64,000 nucleotides of DNA from Papaver somniferum (taxonomy: Eukaryota > Streptophyta > Magnoliopsida > Ranunculales > Papaveraceae). A model generated the notes under the pieces. It worked only from the letters and a program-made list of their open reading frames with translations, was not told where the DNA came from and searched no databases. Below are positions 11,986 through 23,836 of this stretch, piece after piece; positions within the stretch are counted from its first letter, which is position 1, and the number at the start of each line of letters is the position of its first letter. The stretch spans positions 136,487,939-136,551,938 of the forward strand of contig NC_039359.1 in assembly GCF_003573695.1 (NCBI RefSeq), given 5' to 3'. The position numbers and the translations under genes are program-made.

Positions 11986-13366
11986 CTAATTCTTCCAATG
12001 TCTGGCTGAAGACTTTAAACTTAACATTTCTTGGGAGGTAACCCAATATTCTTGCGACACGTTAATATGTTTCCTTATCTATTTTGCTTCAAGTGGTAAC
12101 AGTTTCTCCTTGTTCATGCTTTTAATTTTATCTTTAGAACATTGGGGACAATGTTAGATTTAAGTTTGGGGGTATTTTAGTCGCATTTTTGAAACTTCTA
12201 GCGTCACATGGTATCCGGTTAGCTAAGTTTACATACTGTTTCTCACCGAAAAGATAAAAATTGGAATGCTAGAGATAAGAATCTATTGAGACATTAGAGA
12301 AAAAGACATTGAGATCCTTGAAATTCAGGAGAGAACTTGTTCCTTTTAGATGGTAACCGTGATGGACCTAACCATCCATGATGGAAAGGCAAGTAGGTCA
12401 GGAAATGCCAGAAAGACAAAGCAACCTCACAATGTAGTCTTAGTTACTGGATTACGACTCTCTCTCAATAGAAACTTATCATCATCAACAAGCAGAGCGA
12501 CATCAAAATTTATGAAGAAAATTGAAGACGTTTAAGGTTTAGAAGCAACAATAGAAAAGAATAATTCAAAAAAAAAAAAGTTATAAGAGCAAATGATATA
12601 AGTTGTTGAAGTTCATGATACCAAGACATCACAAGTTGCGAAGATCCAAATTCTAAAGTCCTTCTATCATGGCCATTTAAATTTTTGTCTTGTTATTTTT
12701 GTGTTGAAAAAAAAATGAAAAAAAAAATAAAAAATCATCGTTACATTTTGTTCAATAAAGCCAAAGGGAAGTAGAAATTTATAAGTCAAGCAAGAAATCG
12801 AAGAAAATAGTTAATTGTCAAGGTTCTATGAGGTTCGATAGTTTATCATCAACAGTTGAAGACCGAAGAAGACGTTGTTTCTACTGAGCACTATGAGAGA
12901 ATCGAAGAAAGATACATTTGGTTGCTTTGTTAGTCCGCTTTCAATCTGGCACAAGATCTTTCTAGCACTGGTTTAACTCATCACATGTAATTAGTCCAGC
13001 TGTGTAGCAGATGTCCCTCTCATCTTTATCTCTCTCCTAATCTTATCCAGCTGTAAATCAGCGGACGCATCTTACAATGTTTATCTAGCTGTGTAGCGGA
13101 TATCTCTTTATCTAGCAGTGTTGCGGATGTGTCTCCCCTTTTCTTTAGTCAGCTTTAGAGCTGACACCTTTAATTTCTCTGGCAATTCTAGTTACTTGGA
13201 GATAGGTTGAGAATATGTATGTCCTCATAGCTCTTTGGATACTTGTGACCAAGTAAAAGTCATGGTTTTGTGGGTACACCTCTGGCAAACCCTCCCGAGA
13301 TTAACTCGGTTTTATTTTTTATTTTCTTTTGCTCGAGGACTAGCAAATAATAAGTTTGGGGGTATT
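11986..13366 (+). other. 3' non-coding region with two polypurine-tract-like sites
   Basis: The phrase TTAAGTTTGGGGGTATTT appears twice in slightly varied form: around 12158-12176, after ACATTGGGGACAATG, and at 13352-13367, directly before the 3' LTR. The second is the functional plus-strand primer position; the first may be a central tract. Between them, 12950-13170 contains a loose repeat of a word like CTAGCTGTGTAGCGGAT. The frame at 12350-12535 is short and unrecognised. Confidence 0.65.
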
Positions 13367-14915
13367 TGATAGACGCATTTATGTGTCTAATTTGTCCTCA
13401 ATGTTTCATATTGTTAGTACTCGGTTTCGTACTTATTATGGTGTTTTGTGTGTTTGTAGCATTTTTGGGAAATAAACATTTCTGGAAAATTCGGCTCGAA
13501 AAGTTTCCCGGGGCACCCTTGGAGGACACGTGTTATTCGGACTCTCACCGTTGGTTAAGGGGAACCTTAGTTTATAAGGGGCACCCTAACTGGACAGCTG
13601 CTATTTACACTCTACAACTGGATAAGGGGTGACTTTCTTCTCAAATTCAAATTTCAAATTGGCGGGAAAATATTTTTATTCACTGTCATATTTCAATCAA
13701 GGATTTGGAGGTGTTATAGGGAGACTAAATGGCTGAAAATTTGTGGGATTGTTCCTGAGACATATACAAAGCTATTACAAGTGTTTTGGTCTATCAAATT
13801 TGGCTGAAAAATCCGTGAGAAGAAATCAGGGCAACACGTGCATGAGAGGGACAGTTCACGGGATTACATGAATTTTGGAGAATTTAAACGTGTTCTTCTC
13901 ATGTATGATGACTCTAGCAACACTTTGGACCTTGAAAAAGATAAATGAGAAGATTTTGCAGCTGTAGAAACGCGTGAGAAGCTAAATCAGGGAAGAAAAT
14001 ATTCCCAAAATATTTTCTTTACTGCCCGAGTTCAATGAAGAATATTGAGAATCATGGCGTGATTAAATGAGTCTAAGGAGTATAAATAGGTGGATGGGAT
14101 CATAGAGAAGATGATGGAGAGTTCGGGGGAGAAAGAGAACACAACAGAGACGAAAAATCAGAGTTTCAGAAACCTCCATTGCTGCTGCTGCACCAAGAAC
14201 ACGAAGAACATAAGACCCACACTGAGCAGTCTTATTTTGCTACAGTTTTTGCGACACAGCGGCAACAGTCTTATTTTGCTACAGTTATTGCGACACAGCG
14301 GCAGCAGTCTTAGAGCAACAGTATCAGTGACACATACTGTGGGTCGTTCTGGTTTGTAACAAATATAATTGTTACAAACCCGGTTTTAATTGTTGTTCCT
14401 CCCTTTTCATCCTTGTAAGCACCTTTTTGAGCAATGAAAAATTCCTTTGAGTGTGTTTTCACCATAAGAAGCTAAACCCCACCACCGGGACAACGGAGGA
14501 AGCAACTTTTCATGATTGTGGTAAATGAATTAATTTTTTTATTGACTTTTTGCATAGATTTAATTGTTTTATGATTTCTATTAATTACTTGTTATTTTGT
14601 TAGATGCCGCATGCTTAGTTTTAATTACTTCAGATGCGTCATGCTTTTAACTTACAAATAATATTTTACGAAATCTATTTTTGACAAAGAACTAGAGTCA
14701 CAACTTCTTTTGTTTGAGCCATATTGTCTAGAAGTAATGACTGAACCACAACAATATGAAAAGTAGTGAAATCCAGAGTCTCGGTCTCTCTTCATCTTGT
14801 GACAAATTTTGTATATATATTTTTCCTTATTTTCTTTATTAAGTCTTAAAACAAATTCTCAACAAATCTGAGTGAACGAATCATCTTACTACAACATCAC
14901 TGAAAAATACCATCA
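13367..14915 (+). repeat. 3' LTR of the Athila-like element
   Basis: 1549 bp, starts TGATAGACGC and ends CATCA, followed by the target copy GTAAG. Frames within it at 13366-13632 and 14090-14359 mirror frames of the 5' LTR and are not genes. Confidence 0.93.
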
Positions 14916-15109
14916 GTAAGTGTGTGTGTGTTGTAAAGTGCGTGTTGGTGTAGTCGTGCCATGAGTATGTGTGGTTTATAGAGAGTTAGAGAATGAGTTG
15001 AGTCGAGTATATAACCTGGAGATCTCTTTGTAACAAATAATCCTTCTCTTAATCAAAACTTTGATTCAAACCGTCTCAATACAATGTAGATATTCAATTT
15101 ATTGAATGT
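14916..15109 (+). repeat. Remainder of the 3' LTR of the outer copia-like element
   Basis: Resumes with GTAAGTGTGTG and aligns with 2078-2275 of the 5' LTR to the terminal TTTATTGAATGT. Divergence from the 5' copy is clearly larger than between the nested Athila-like LTRs, so the outer element is the older one. Confidence 0.75.
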
Positions 15110-16449
15110 TATCATATTCTGATATTTCTTTTGATCATATCCTTATTATGGTCTCCGTAATAAAGAATCTTATTATTGGGGCTGCACCTATGTGGGTTTT
15201 TGGGGCTGCACTGGATTATAATATCCAAAATATAGATATGGGGGACCTAATGTATGTAAAAGTTCAAAAACACCCTCAATAAATTCACTTACTTCCGCTA
15301 ATTAATCTAAACTAATCAAAAAAAAAGTGAAACTTGTCTTTTTTTTTCTTTTGTCCTCTCCTCTCCTCTATTCTTTTCATTTTCTTTTTATTTCTCCATT
15401 CTGTTTCGAGACGATTAATCGTCGATTTTCAAAAAAAAAAATCACCGTCAATTAAATTATTTTTATAAACGAAGGTGACGACGAAGGAATATCTGAAAGC
15501 TACGAATCCGAAATAACCCCATGAACCAGGGATTTCAAAATTCATGATCTTCAAGTAAAGATGAAACTGAAAATCATGAAGCAGTGAATGAAGGAGATGA
15601 AGCAGGCGTTGATACTCCTGATATGACTACTATAAGATATGAATTGAAAAACCTACTATTTTTTTTATATTTATACGATTATTTTACTATGTTCCGAAAA
15701 ATTTAGGTATGTGATTTTTTTTTCAGAAACTGAATACGACTAGGTGTTCTTGTTTTCCCAGCCGTAATTGTGTTTTTACGGACGGGAATTGAGATTTTCA
15801 CACTACAGATTTTATCATAGGGTTTATGTCAGGTTGTTCCTAACCGTAATTAAGAAACCTAACCGTTACTTCTGTATCCTAGTAGCTTTGTATGTTACAT
15901 GTTGGTCAATTGCTCTATGTCCCATTCGTAAACTTTATTGCGACTGGGAATGGCAACATTTCATGGTCGTATTTTATGCTATGGCTTGGTCTTGTCCAGT
16001 TTCCCATCGGTAATTACAATTTTTTTCTTCATTTTTTTGGCCTTGTTTGTATCGATTTGAATACTATTTTGTATTTTGTATATGATTTATTCTAATTTGT
16101 TAAATACATATATTGAACAAATGAATAAAAAGAAGAAAAAAAGACCACAAGAAATAACACCTCCTAATGTCCTAACTTCATAACCTCGTCATGGAAAACC
16201 ACTAGATGCGAATGCAAGGAACCTAGGTGGAGTTGTCATTAGTGATGGAAGTGAAGGTGGAGTTGTTACTGAGGGAGGAAGTGAAGGTGTAGGAAGCGAA
16301 CTTGCATTGGTGGTTGTTACACAACCAAATACAGAGATTGAACGAGAAGAAGTGCCCGAAAAAAGTGTTGTTGTTGTTGATAAGGGTAAAAGCATGGCTG
16401 GGGAGAAAAAGGAGAAGAAGAGGCATCCACCAAAGGCTACAGTAGTGTT

Positions 16450-18710
16450 ATGGAGTTGATGCCTCCAAAGAAGAATGGAAATCCTTGGGGTGCTCCAAGC
16501 GATCGATCCGTGTTGATTGGTTACGAATATTCATGTGCCTCAAGGGTTTGTACCGCAAAGGTAATAAAACTTACTCTAACATTGTAAATGTTACTTTATT
16601 CTATTACCTTATTTACATATTGTTTTTATTGTAACATCAACATGTGTATGATTTGTTCAGTATCTCGACAAAGCGGTGCCGAAACTGAAGAACCAACAAG
16701 GAAATTTTGGCAGCCGGATAGAGAGTACGGAGATTTGTAGCCCTGGTAAAATATTTGGGATTATGAACTGGCATCAAGTCTTTGCAGAAGTATTATGATG
16801 TTTTTACTGTTTGTGGGTTTATGGAAAGATTTTGGCCCGAAATCATGACTTTTGAACTTCCGTTCAGCGAGATGACTATAACTTCAGATAATTCAAAGAA
16901 AATTACCGGTTTTTCCTTGGATGGAAAAGCTGTATTTGAGGGTTTCGACAACCAAATTCCTTTTGAAGCTCTTTATTCCTTGGATATAAGATTGTCTTGG
17001 GTAGGGCAAAACTGAAGCACAAGAAGAGTTTTAAAATATTGGTGTCGTAGCAAAGCCACTAAAAGATGGGATCTAGCTTCTAATGGAAAACCTCCTCATG
17101 TTGCAGGGAAGATTAACTTGGTTCGTTTGAGGGAAAAATTGGTGGATTCATATGCCAAGGCTAGAAAAGGAAAGGTGGTGACGGACGAAGCAAGAGTTAG
17201 ACACAGAGCCATAGGTTACTTATTGCACGCTCTTGGGACCGTCTTTTTCTCCGATTTATGGGGAGACAAGGTCAATGCTTGTTATTTGCAGTTGTTGAAG
17301 ATTTTCAGTTTTGATCCGATGAAAAACGAGGTATCGAGGTACTCGTGGGGGAACCACCATACTTTCTTACTTGTTGGACAATCTTTGTAAATCTTTAAGG
17401 TGGGACAAATCACAAATTTTCGGGAATGTTGGTTTTATCCAGGTATTTTACGGTTTTCATATACAAATATTTGTTGTAGTTTTGTGTGAAATATCTTATT
17501 TCCGGTTCTTATTTCGCAGTCATGGGATTATGACCATAAATATTTGAGGTCATCTTGTAAAATAATTGGTTACTAGAGAAACCTACTAAAGGAAGATACC
17601 TCTTTGATGGGACGCAACATAAAGATAAAGAGATAGAAATTGTCGAGATGAGGAAAAGGTTAGATGCTTTGACAATCAACGATGTCGTTTCTGATCCATA
17701 TTTAAGAGTTCATGAATATGGATAAGATGAAGTTTGTGATAGAGAATTTTCCGTAGTTTCAACCTACTATGGACCTCTGTTTCATCCAACCGGGTTCGAC
17801 ATTTTAAATCCTCGTAGCACGCTCCGTCAACTTGGTAATTTGGTATTATCCAGAAAAGACTACCTGAAAACTCTACTTTTAAACTGAGCATTGCCAACTC
17901 CCTTTTTACCACGAAGGATGTCACATTGACCTGTGAACCATCACCGCTGGTAGATCATTGGAAATCTTGGCTTTGAGGAAAAAATACTAAATGCGTAGAA
18001 GACTGCTTGAATCTTTTCACGGTACTTCAGATGCGGATAAGGATTACATGGAACGGTATCGAGAGTGGTCTCATCTTTATGTGGTAAATATGGATCCGGA
18101 AGTGAGGAAATACCAAAAAGAGGTAGAAAGTTCGACTGCAAAGAAGGATGAAAGTGGTTGGAAGGAGATTGTTGTATGTATATTATTAATCATATGTTTG
18201 TATATATTTTTTTTTAATTATCTACGAATAATTAAAGATCTTGTATTTAATATGATAATAGATTGAACGAGTTCTGTGGTTGGTCGAGGACCTGATCCGT
18301 AGCATTAATTTGAGTGACATGTTAAAGGCCCCTCAACAAAAATTATTCCGAAATCGAGTTAAGGGCATAATTGACCCTCGCAAAGGAGGTTTATATGTTT
18401 ATGAAGAGGACCAACCAAGGAGAAGGAATATGGATAGGTGTCCTTCTTTTAGCGAGGACTCGGTACCCCCTCTGATTCAAATGTCACTGGCCAAAAGCAA
18501 GGAAAAGGTGTAAGTGGTCGAGGTGGTAAATCTCAAGGTGGTAAAGCTCAAGGTAGTAAATCTCAAGGTGGTAAAGGTAGAGGTGTTAAAGCTCAAGTTA
18601 TATAAAAGGTTGTAGAAGATGAGGTAGAAGAGGATTCTGAATCGGAAGACGCTTTGCAATTAGGTTCGTCATCTAGCTCATCTGGCTCTAGTGAGGAAAT
18701 GATTGAATGA
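16450..18710 (+). pseudogene. Plant mobile domain (PMD, MAIN-like) protein, decayed
   Basis: Reading starts at ATG 16450 (MELMPPKKNG) and runs to a GT donor after CGCAAAG (about 16561); the next piece begins at 16661 with YLDKAVPKLKN. Diagnostic PMD text follows: FWPEIMTFELPFSEMTIT at about 16830-16880 with TGFSLDGKAV after it, then VRLREKLVDSYAKAR at 17118. Next come HRAIGYLLHALGTVFFSDLW with a later SRYSWGN, and TYYGPLFHPTGFDILNPRST near 17760. A Gly/Lys/Gln tail with 5-residue repeats of the GGKSQ type (18521-18600) and an acidic Ser-rich end close the frame at 18710. Frameshifts near 16780, 17010 and 17350 and stops near 17690, 17885 and 18601 break it. PMD proteins are known both as host genes (MAIN) and as cargo of Mutator-like and other transposons; the terminal repeats here favour cargo. 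Confidence 0.75.
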
Positions 18711-19779
18711 ATTGTGGAGATGTGGTGAATATTTTGCTTGTTTGAATTTTTATTATGTAAGAATTTATCTACTTAGTATTTACCTTGTTTGGTAATGGAT
18801 TTGGTCGAATAGCTTATAAGTTTCAGGACATGAATTAGTGTGTATGAATGAACTTAATTGTTTTCACGTTCTCTAATTCCAATTAGAATGCTAAAATATC
18901 AACTCAAAGTAAAATTTACAGGCTATTATGGTCAGACATACGTAGCCATTTCCAAACCATGAAAATCTTACATTGTTGGTTTTCTCAGTCGTAGCCCTTT
19001 ATACGGTCATGAAATCTATCTGTTTGTTTCCCTAGATAACCTTAAAAAAATGGGATAAAGAATCGGTTACGAATTCCTAACCGAGGGTATGGTAAACGGT
19101 TGGATTTCCTAGTCATTAATCTTTTACGATTATGAATTACCTATCCGTTTCTTTCACTGAATAGCCAAAAAAAAAAAAATTGTACCTCTGCTACGACTAG
19201 AAAACCCATCCATAGAATTAATTACGGTTAGGAAACACCCGCACTATCTTTCTTGATAACCCAAAAAAATTTGTACCTTCACTACGATTAGGTAACCCAA
19301 ACATGGAGCGAATTACAGTTTGGTAAAACCTAGTCGTTTCTTTCTCTATTAGCCCCCACTATTTTGAACCTATAAAACGACTACAAATCTAGGCCATATT
19401 GCACGTTGACGGTTGGGACTCCAAATCGTAAATCTGACATGAAGTGAGACGTCAGATTTACGGCCTGAATGCTAGCCGTAATTCTGATACAAAGAGAGAA
19501 AGTCTATCTTACTCTTACTTACGGCTTGGCCAGCGTAGACATTTCCTAGCCGTAAATACTTGAAATTACTTTTTTGTTCAACACCTTATCGACTAATTTT
19601 TGAATTGTGAAAATTAGATCCGCTAGAATACTAATTTATAGACCATTGATTAATTTTTATACCCCCACCTGCATATAACCAGTCATTCCAAATTAGAATC
19701 ACACCATCTACATCAATAATATCTACCAAAACCCCTACAAACTCAATGTAATATACTCAAAGGATAAACCCATTTTTAC

Positions 19780-20160
19780 TTTGGATGAAGATTTATCTAT
19801 TTGCAAAACAATTTGTATTATATTATCAAAAAATGGGAGAAGAACGGAGGAAATGTGGTTTAGTGAGTCAATCACATTGGAATAAGATTTTTGAATTTTT
19901 TTATAGTGAAACAGGTAACACCAATAACCGTGATGGAGTTGAATTGTATCTTCGGTTTGGAGACATACGCAGAACAGTTGAAGAATATATGGCTTTACTT
20001 CGTATTTGCCAACAACTTTGACTTAGAGGTGAAACTGATGATAAAGTCGTAACTCAAGCTAATAAGGAATTGAGAAAATGGAAAGATTATAATTTCAACT
20101 ACGAAGCTCAACTCACCATCATCAAAAAATTCTTAATACACCATAAGGGATGTTATTAAA
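19780..20160 (+). pseudogene. Trihelix/MYB-like DNA-binding fragment, decayed
   Basis: An LDEDLSICK start in one frame (about 19779) passes into a second frame with HWNKIFEFFYSE, LYLRFGDIRRTVEEYMAL and, after an in-frame TGA at 20019, GETDDKVVTQANKEL and KWKDYNFNYEAQL. The order resembles the trihelix domain of plant NAM-associated proteins that accompany transposons such as Harbinger: an acidic start, then W..I.E.Y, RS(L)..RW, a DEDK...A...Y block and F....W. Conservation is weak and several residues of the fold are replaced, so the assignment is tentative. Confidence 0.4.
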
Positions 20161-20907
20161 ACCATCTTTGTAATTCGGTTCTAGTAAGTATGTAATGGGT
20201 TGTAATTTGGTCTAATTAATGACAATATTATTAACTTAATTTCATTCGTAGTATGTATTCATGTCGAAACCCTAAATTTCTCAACTTCATACACAATTAC
20301 GGATGAGGATCTAAACCGCTTAAGCCAATCGTAATACAGACACAAGTGATTCTGCATCAAATTACGGTCAGAAGTTCTTTGTATCCCAGTCGTCAACTAT
20401 TTCTACGGATGAGAGTTCTTCTTCTCTCAGCCACTTCCCTGCTTTCACGGCTTGGACTCCTTATTTCCTAACCGTAAGTGCATCTTACGGCTGGTTCGGC
20501 ATATTATCCCAGTCGTAACCTCAAGAAACCTGGATTTTCCCTCAATTTTTAACGGATTTGAATCGATAAAATTGTTATTGAGAGTTTATTACAAGGTTTT
20601 CTTTTTGAGTATTTTGACGAAAGATTTCATCATTTTTTTTCAAAGTTTTTCAAACCAAAATCATCCATCTCCTTCTTCAAAATCAAAGAAAAATTGGAAA
20701 AAAAGTTTTGATTTATTGATTAATTATTCGATTAGTCTAATACATTCACCAATAGTGATTAATCACGATAATTAGCACTAATCAAATCGAACGTACATTA
20801 GGTCGTATAGAAAATAGTAGGATAAGGGGTCATAGGAATTACTACTTCATGACCCAGTGCAACCCTCAAAACCCAGCTGGATCCCAAATAACAGGTTTCT
20901 TAATAAA

Positions 20908-23836
20908 TACTTTTCAGAATAAATCAGTAATGTTAATCCGCGAAAAACTATAAAATTCGATGTTTAAATTGGAATCAATTTTCAATTTTAAATTAGCACT
21001 AATTGATATTTAAATCAATAGATGATAATGCTGCATTTAAATTCTCAGTTGTCCACCTAAGAACTAATTTTTTAAACATCAATTTTCGGGCAAGAGAACA
21101 CTGTATTTCTTAACATGGTAAAATACAACCAACTTCTATCTAAGATGGATTCACATATTTTTTTCTTTTTGATACCATTTAGATGTATTTTAGTGAATAA
21201 CAGATAATTCAGTAGTAGACATTAGTGTATGCATGGTTGTTGCAGGAACACTCCATTTCAATGTTGAGTAGCTAGGCATGAGTTGGCATATGTCCCCATT
21301 TACGTGGTCGCAGAACAGGTAAGCAGGCAAATGAGATTTAAATGACTTTCTGAGAGTTTCCAAATCTACTATTAGTCCATAGAGATTTTTGGAGATTCTC
21401 TTAATATGTCTTGTTACTGGTTGGAGAATTTTTTTAAGTCATGTAGGTTCTCTGAAGCTCTATATTATTTGATTAAGATTTCATAAGAGTCACTCCACAC
21501 TCCTGTTATTGGAAGGAGAACTGAAAGTAATTGATTTGATTTTTTCAGAGATTTGGAGAGACTTTTTTAGGAAAGTAGGCATGATAGAAATCTCTCCCCA
21601 AGAGGTGATATTTTGGGAGACTTGGAAATTTACGGAATATTTGTTTTTGAGAGTAAACCATTTTTTTTCCAGTTTGTTTGAGTGGATGACCAAAGAACGA
21701 GCCATTTGCGAAGTAAACCAGTGACGAGATAACATAGCAAATAAAATGTGGGATAAATGGAATAAACAAAATAAAAATTTAGGCATGGGACAACAATGAG
21801 ATTTATTTTGACAGTGAACACATAGTTTACTAGGTATTCATGATACTTTTATTAACGTTATAACGTGCATAATAAAATAATTGATAGAAGTTTTAAATTT
21901 TTGATTAGATATTTTACATTTTTGTTCTTTACAAATCACATAGACTCTTTATAAATCTCATTTTTCCGTCTCTACAAGCCCAAAGACTCTCTAATATACT
22001 CTCAGAAAATCACTAGAAATCTCTAAATTTTCAGAGAATCTCCGGAAATCATTCAAATAAAATATCTATAAAAATCTATAGATATACTATGTGGCTACCC
22101 CGCTCTAAACTTTTCAACCCAATCCAAATGTATATTTCCTCGGTTGCTGGGAAAAAAAATTCCTACTGCTTTTTCGATTTGACCTATTTTTAGTCAAAAA
22201 TGAAAAGGCAGTAACTTTTTTTTTTTTAGAAAATTGACGTAGTATAACTATTGTTAAGAATAATTTCGGTTACGTCAATGTCGTATTTATCAAACACCAT
22301 GTTGATACACATGCCGTCGGAAACTGCAAAAGAAAAAACATATTGTAAACTGTGAACAAATGACTAATAACTAATTTGATTGGGAACTATCGGCAAACCG
22401 TTATGCCTTTGAATAAAAGGAGTGTAGTGAGAGCTGAATGATGCACACTAGAGTGGTGCAATACCATCGTCTACTAAAATTGTCTGAGAAATAGTTGGTG
22501 CATAATATTGGTTATCTTTTTTTTTTTTTTTCCTTCCAAAAGAAAAAAAAAATGAAGAAGATAGCCATCTCAGGTTCACCTTCTTCCGTTTCATAATGCA
22601 AAGAGCTGGTAAGCGAGGCAACATGAGAGGAAGGTCTTGCTTTGGTGCCCTCTAAATGCTCAATTTTCTTTTTTAAAAGTACACAATTTTATAGCTTCAA
22701 TAATTTCACCACCCAAAAAAACAAAGATAGCTGTAATAATGTTCGTAAGCACTGAGGCATCATGGAGTTGTCATTTCAAGAGACAAAGTTAAGGGCAATT
22801 TAGGGCAACGCACAAAAGATCATGGATTGGATGTCCACCACTTTCGGCCTCTCCAATCTATTTATCCATCTATCCAAGACATTTGGAAGAGGAATCAGTC
22901 TCAGACACATACGTGTCCACGATACATTTATTACTTGTACAACGATTTCACTTGGTCCCATACACTTATCTAAAGGTGGTCCCCTGTATACTGTGTGTTT
23001 TCCCCAGGTAGATACAGTGTCTTGTTGCTCGAAACGTGGTAGTTCAGACTTTGTGTCCTCATTGTCCGAAATCTGGTAGGTGCAAGCCACCCCGTTACAA
23101 ATAACGCAAATGCTATTCAGTGCTCTAATCACAGCACTACTTACAGCTCAAATCCATGTGTCCCAGTATTATTGGTCAAGATTGTTAAGCTGTGACCCAC
23201 CTTTTCACCAAAATCCCTAAATCGAAGGTCTGGATGTGGTTGAGTGCTAAGTAGTGCTGCAATAAATATGTGGAATAGCAGCTCCGTACAAATAATACAC
23301 TTTTTTATTTCTCTGTTTTACGTGAAGAAGTTCGTAAAACTTTTATCGTATCAAGAATATTTTTTTCTTTTCAAACATTTGAATTTTGATGTGATAAATA
23401 TGTCTTGTCACGAGTACGAACCATGACCAAGTAATTATAATATCACCTGCACCCTATCATACGTGATAATTCAACTGGGATAGATTTGGTGGGAATTTGG
23501 AAACTTGAATTACATTGGGCATTTGTGTTTTACTTTAGAAAATGTTTTTTTTATTTTATGAGAAGGGTAAAATATACGGAAAATGAGTTATTTGTCCAAA
23601 TATTTTTAAAACATGGTTCAAATGGACGGGTAAAAATTAGTATGGGTGAAATGGACACCAAAAAAATAGCAAGGATGAAACTGGATTCATTCAGACTTAA
23701 ACTTAAAAAATAACAAGGATGAAACTGGATTCATCCTGATGTAAATTAAAAATAAGAAAAAGAATTTAAAAATGGGTAGGATGAAACTGTTTACATCCCG
23801 ACTATTTTTACATTTTTGTCCATTTAAACAATATCA
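20908..23836. other. Intergenic stretch without recognisable genes
   Basis: AT-rich, with short overlapping frames on both strands that show no domain. A possible inverted-repeat remnant lies at 21325-22085 (separate entry). Around 23669-23735 a word like CAAGGATGAAACTGGATTCAT occurs twice, part of an older repeat that the 23846-25167 element interrupts. Confidence 0.5.
21325..22085. repeat. Possible remnant of a terminal-inverted-repeat element
   Basis: The left part (ATTTAAATGACTTTCTGAGAG near 21338 and GAGATTTTTGGAGATTCTCT near 21381) is loosely the inverse of the right part (22000-22060: CTCTCAGAAAATCACTAGAAA and CAGAGAATCTCCGGAAATCAT). No clear target duplication is seen. Confidence 0.3.

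Larger units (their letters stand above)
7637..14915 (+). mobile_element. Complete young Athila-like LTR retrotransposon, non-autonomous
   Basis: Two LTRs of identical length (1549 bp) begin TGATAGACGC and end CATCA. They flank a 4181-bp internal region and are themselves flanked by a perfect 5-bp target copy, GTAAG (7632-7636 and 14916-14920). The primer binding site is of the tRNA-Asp type used by Athila elements. By eye the LTRs differ at roughly 3 percent of positions, with small compensating indels, so the insertion is fairly recent. The internal region has a GC-richer leader, one acidic reading frame of about 580 codons broken by a frameshift, and a long 3' non-coding tail. I see no reverse transcriptase, integrase, protease or zinc knuckle, so it would have to be mobilised in trans. 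Confidence 0.9.
2063..15109 (+). mobile_element. Old copia-like LTR element without coding capacity, hosting nested insertions
   Basis: The 5' LTR (2063-2275) is followed by a primer binding site resembling the initiator-Met tRNA site. The 3' LTR starts at 7621 after a purine tract and resumes at 14916 beyond a nested element. The two LTRs share motifs such as GAATGAGTTGAGTCGAG and AACCGTCTCAA but have diverged. The putative 5-bp target copies differ by one base (TATTA at 2058-2062, TATCA at 15110-15114). The element's own internal sequence (2276-4106 and 6881-7620) contains no gag, protease, integrase or reverse transcriptase, so it resembles a large non-autonomous (LARD-type) derivative. 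The LTR ends are not the usual TG...CA, so boundaries are uncertain by a few bases. Confidence 0.7.
15157..20907. mobile_element. Mutator-like element carrying a plant-mobile-domain gene
   Basis: Left terminus GAATCTTATTATTGGGGC (15165) pairs with the inverse of the right terminus (GAAACCTGTTATTTGGGAT, ending 20899). The flanking 8-mers GTAATAAA and TTAATAAA agree at 7 of 8 positions and are taken as the target duplication. The ends match the fold-back element at 412-1802, including the inner GGGG-ACCTAA block. Copies of the ACGGCTGGGAA-like motif fill 15726-16015, 18946-19560 and 20280-20520 in both orientations, forming extended subterminal arrays. Two decayed genes lie between: a plant-mobile-domain protein (16450-18710) and a trihelix-like protein (19780-20160). 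I see no MURA transposase. The remaining stretches are non-coding. Confidence 0.72.

Noticed and set aside
13366..13632. 88-codon frame at the start of the 3' LTR and the 89-codon frame at 14090-14359
   Set aside because: Both lie wholly within the LTR; the copies in the 5' LTR have different starts and stops because of small indels, so there is no constraint.
22800..23132. Opposite open frames of 85 and 110 codons
   Set aside because: No domain in either, mutual overlap on opposite strands, no splice or promoter context.
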